Origin: Chara braunii
Lineage: Eukaryota; Streptophyta; Charophyceae; Charales; Characeae
Reading direction: 5' to 3'
Assembly: GCA_003427395.1 (NCBI GenBank)
Contig: BFEA01000978.1
Span: 130,142 to 185,029 of the forward strand
DNA length: 54,888 bases
Positions 54,534 to 54,888 of this stretch are shown here, piece after piece (the first letter of the stretch is position 1; each line of letters starts with the position of its first letter). The translations under genes were made by a program, and so were the position numbers. The notes under the pieces were generated by a model. That model was not told the origin of the DNA. It did not search any database and worked only from the letters and a program-made list of their open reading frames with translations.

Positions 54534-54888
54534 ATGGCGATGAGGCAGGCTTCTTAGAGCCTCGATTCTCTCGATCGCCTAGTATACATATACATATAGC
54601 GATACGGCGATGAGGCAGGCTTCTTAGACTGTCGCTTTTTTCGATCGCCTAGTACATATAGATACATAGATATGGCGATGAGGCAAACTTCTTAAAGCCT
54701 CGATTCTCTCGATCACGTAGTATACATATAGATATAGCGACATGGCGGTGAGGCAGGCTTCTTAGAGCCTCGCTTCTCTCGATCGCCTAGTATATATAGA
54801 TATATAGATATGGCGATGAGGCAGGCTTCTTAGAGCCTCGCTTCTCTCAATCGCCTAATATATATATACATATATAGATATGGCGATG
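54534..54888. repeat. 68-70-bp tandem repeat of hairpins, running off the window
   Basis: ATGGCGATGAGGCAGGCTTC starts at 54534, 54604, 54672, 54742, 54810 and 54880 (with substitutions). Each unit has nested inverted repeats: GGCGAT...ATCGCC outside and GAGGC...GCCTC inside, followed by an AT-rich ATATAGATA spacer. Five full units are visible. Confidence 0.92.

Overview
The window is eukaryotic, repeat-dominated nuclear DNA. A chromodomain-bearing Ty3/gypsy element, a tRNA-Asp-type primer binding site, hAT-like transposons and a plant-like, intron-rich PRIMPOL relative point to the green lineage. A streptophyte alga such as Chara is my guess, but the sequence alone does not prove the species. 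Three runs of N, scattered single Ns and an intact sequencing-adapter junction show that this is a gap-filled short-read assembly.

Layout. 1-5.8 kb: tandem repeats, a 285-bp foldback element and noncoding repeat sequence. 5.8-10.27 kb: a diverged long terminal repeat (LTR C, + strand). 10.65-16.3 kb: a decayed chromovirus with gag, protease, reverse transcriptase, RNase H, integrase and chromodomain in broken frames. 17.2-44.28 kb: exons of a PRIMPOL-like primase-polymerase gene (+ strand), in collinear order but carrying frameshifts and stops. Its introns hold a hAT-like element (17.94-18.85 kb), a tRNA-derived SINE candidate (21.7-22.07 kb), a giant noncoding LTR retroelement (23.83-42.53 kb, - strand, LTRs of about 7.1 kb, itself hit by a second hAT-like element) and a third hAT-like element (43.62-43.89 kb). 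44.7-47 kb: an unrecognised minus-strand ORF and microsatellites. 47.4-49.5 kb: an 81-bp (27-codon) tandem repeat. 50.8-54.9 kb: two more LTR-end modules in opposite orientations, a second copy of the last PRIMPOL exon region, and a 69-bp hairpin-forming tandem repeat running off the window end.

The two most interesting signals are these. First, the giant LTR family carries an array of a dozen or so small hairpins whose loop core is conserved while the stem sequences differ from hairpin to hairpin and remain paired. Second, an ancient PRIMPOL-like gene has been stretched over 27 kb by nested transposons. No gene in the window looks clearly intact and functional. There is no operon-like organisation, no CRISPR array and no rRNA gene.
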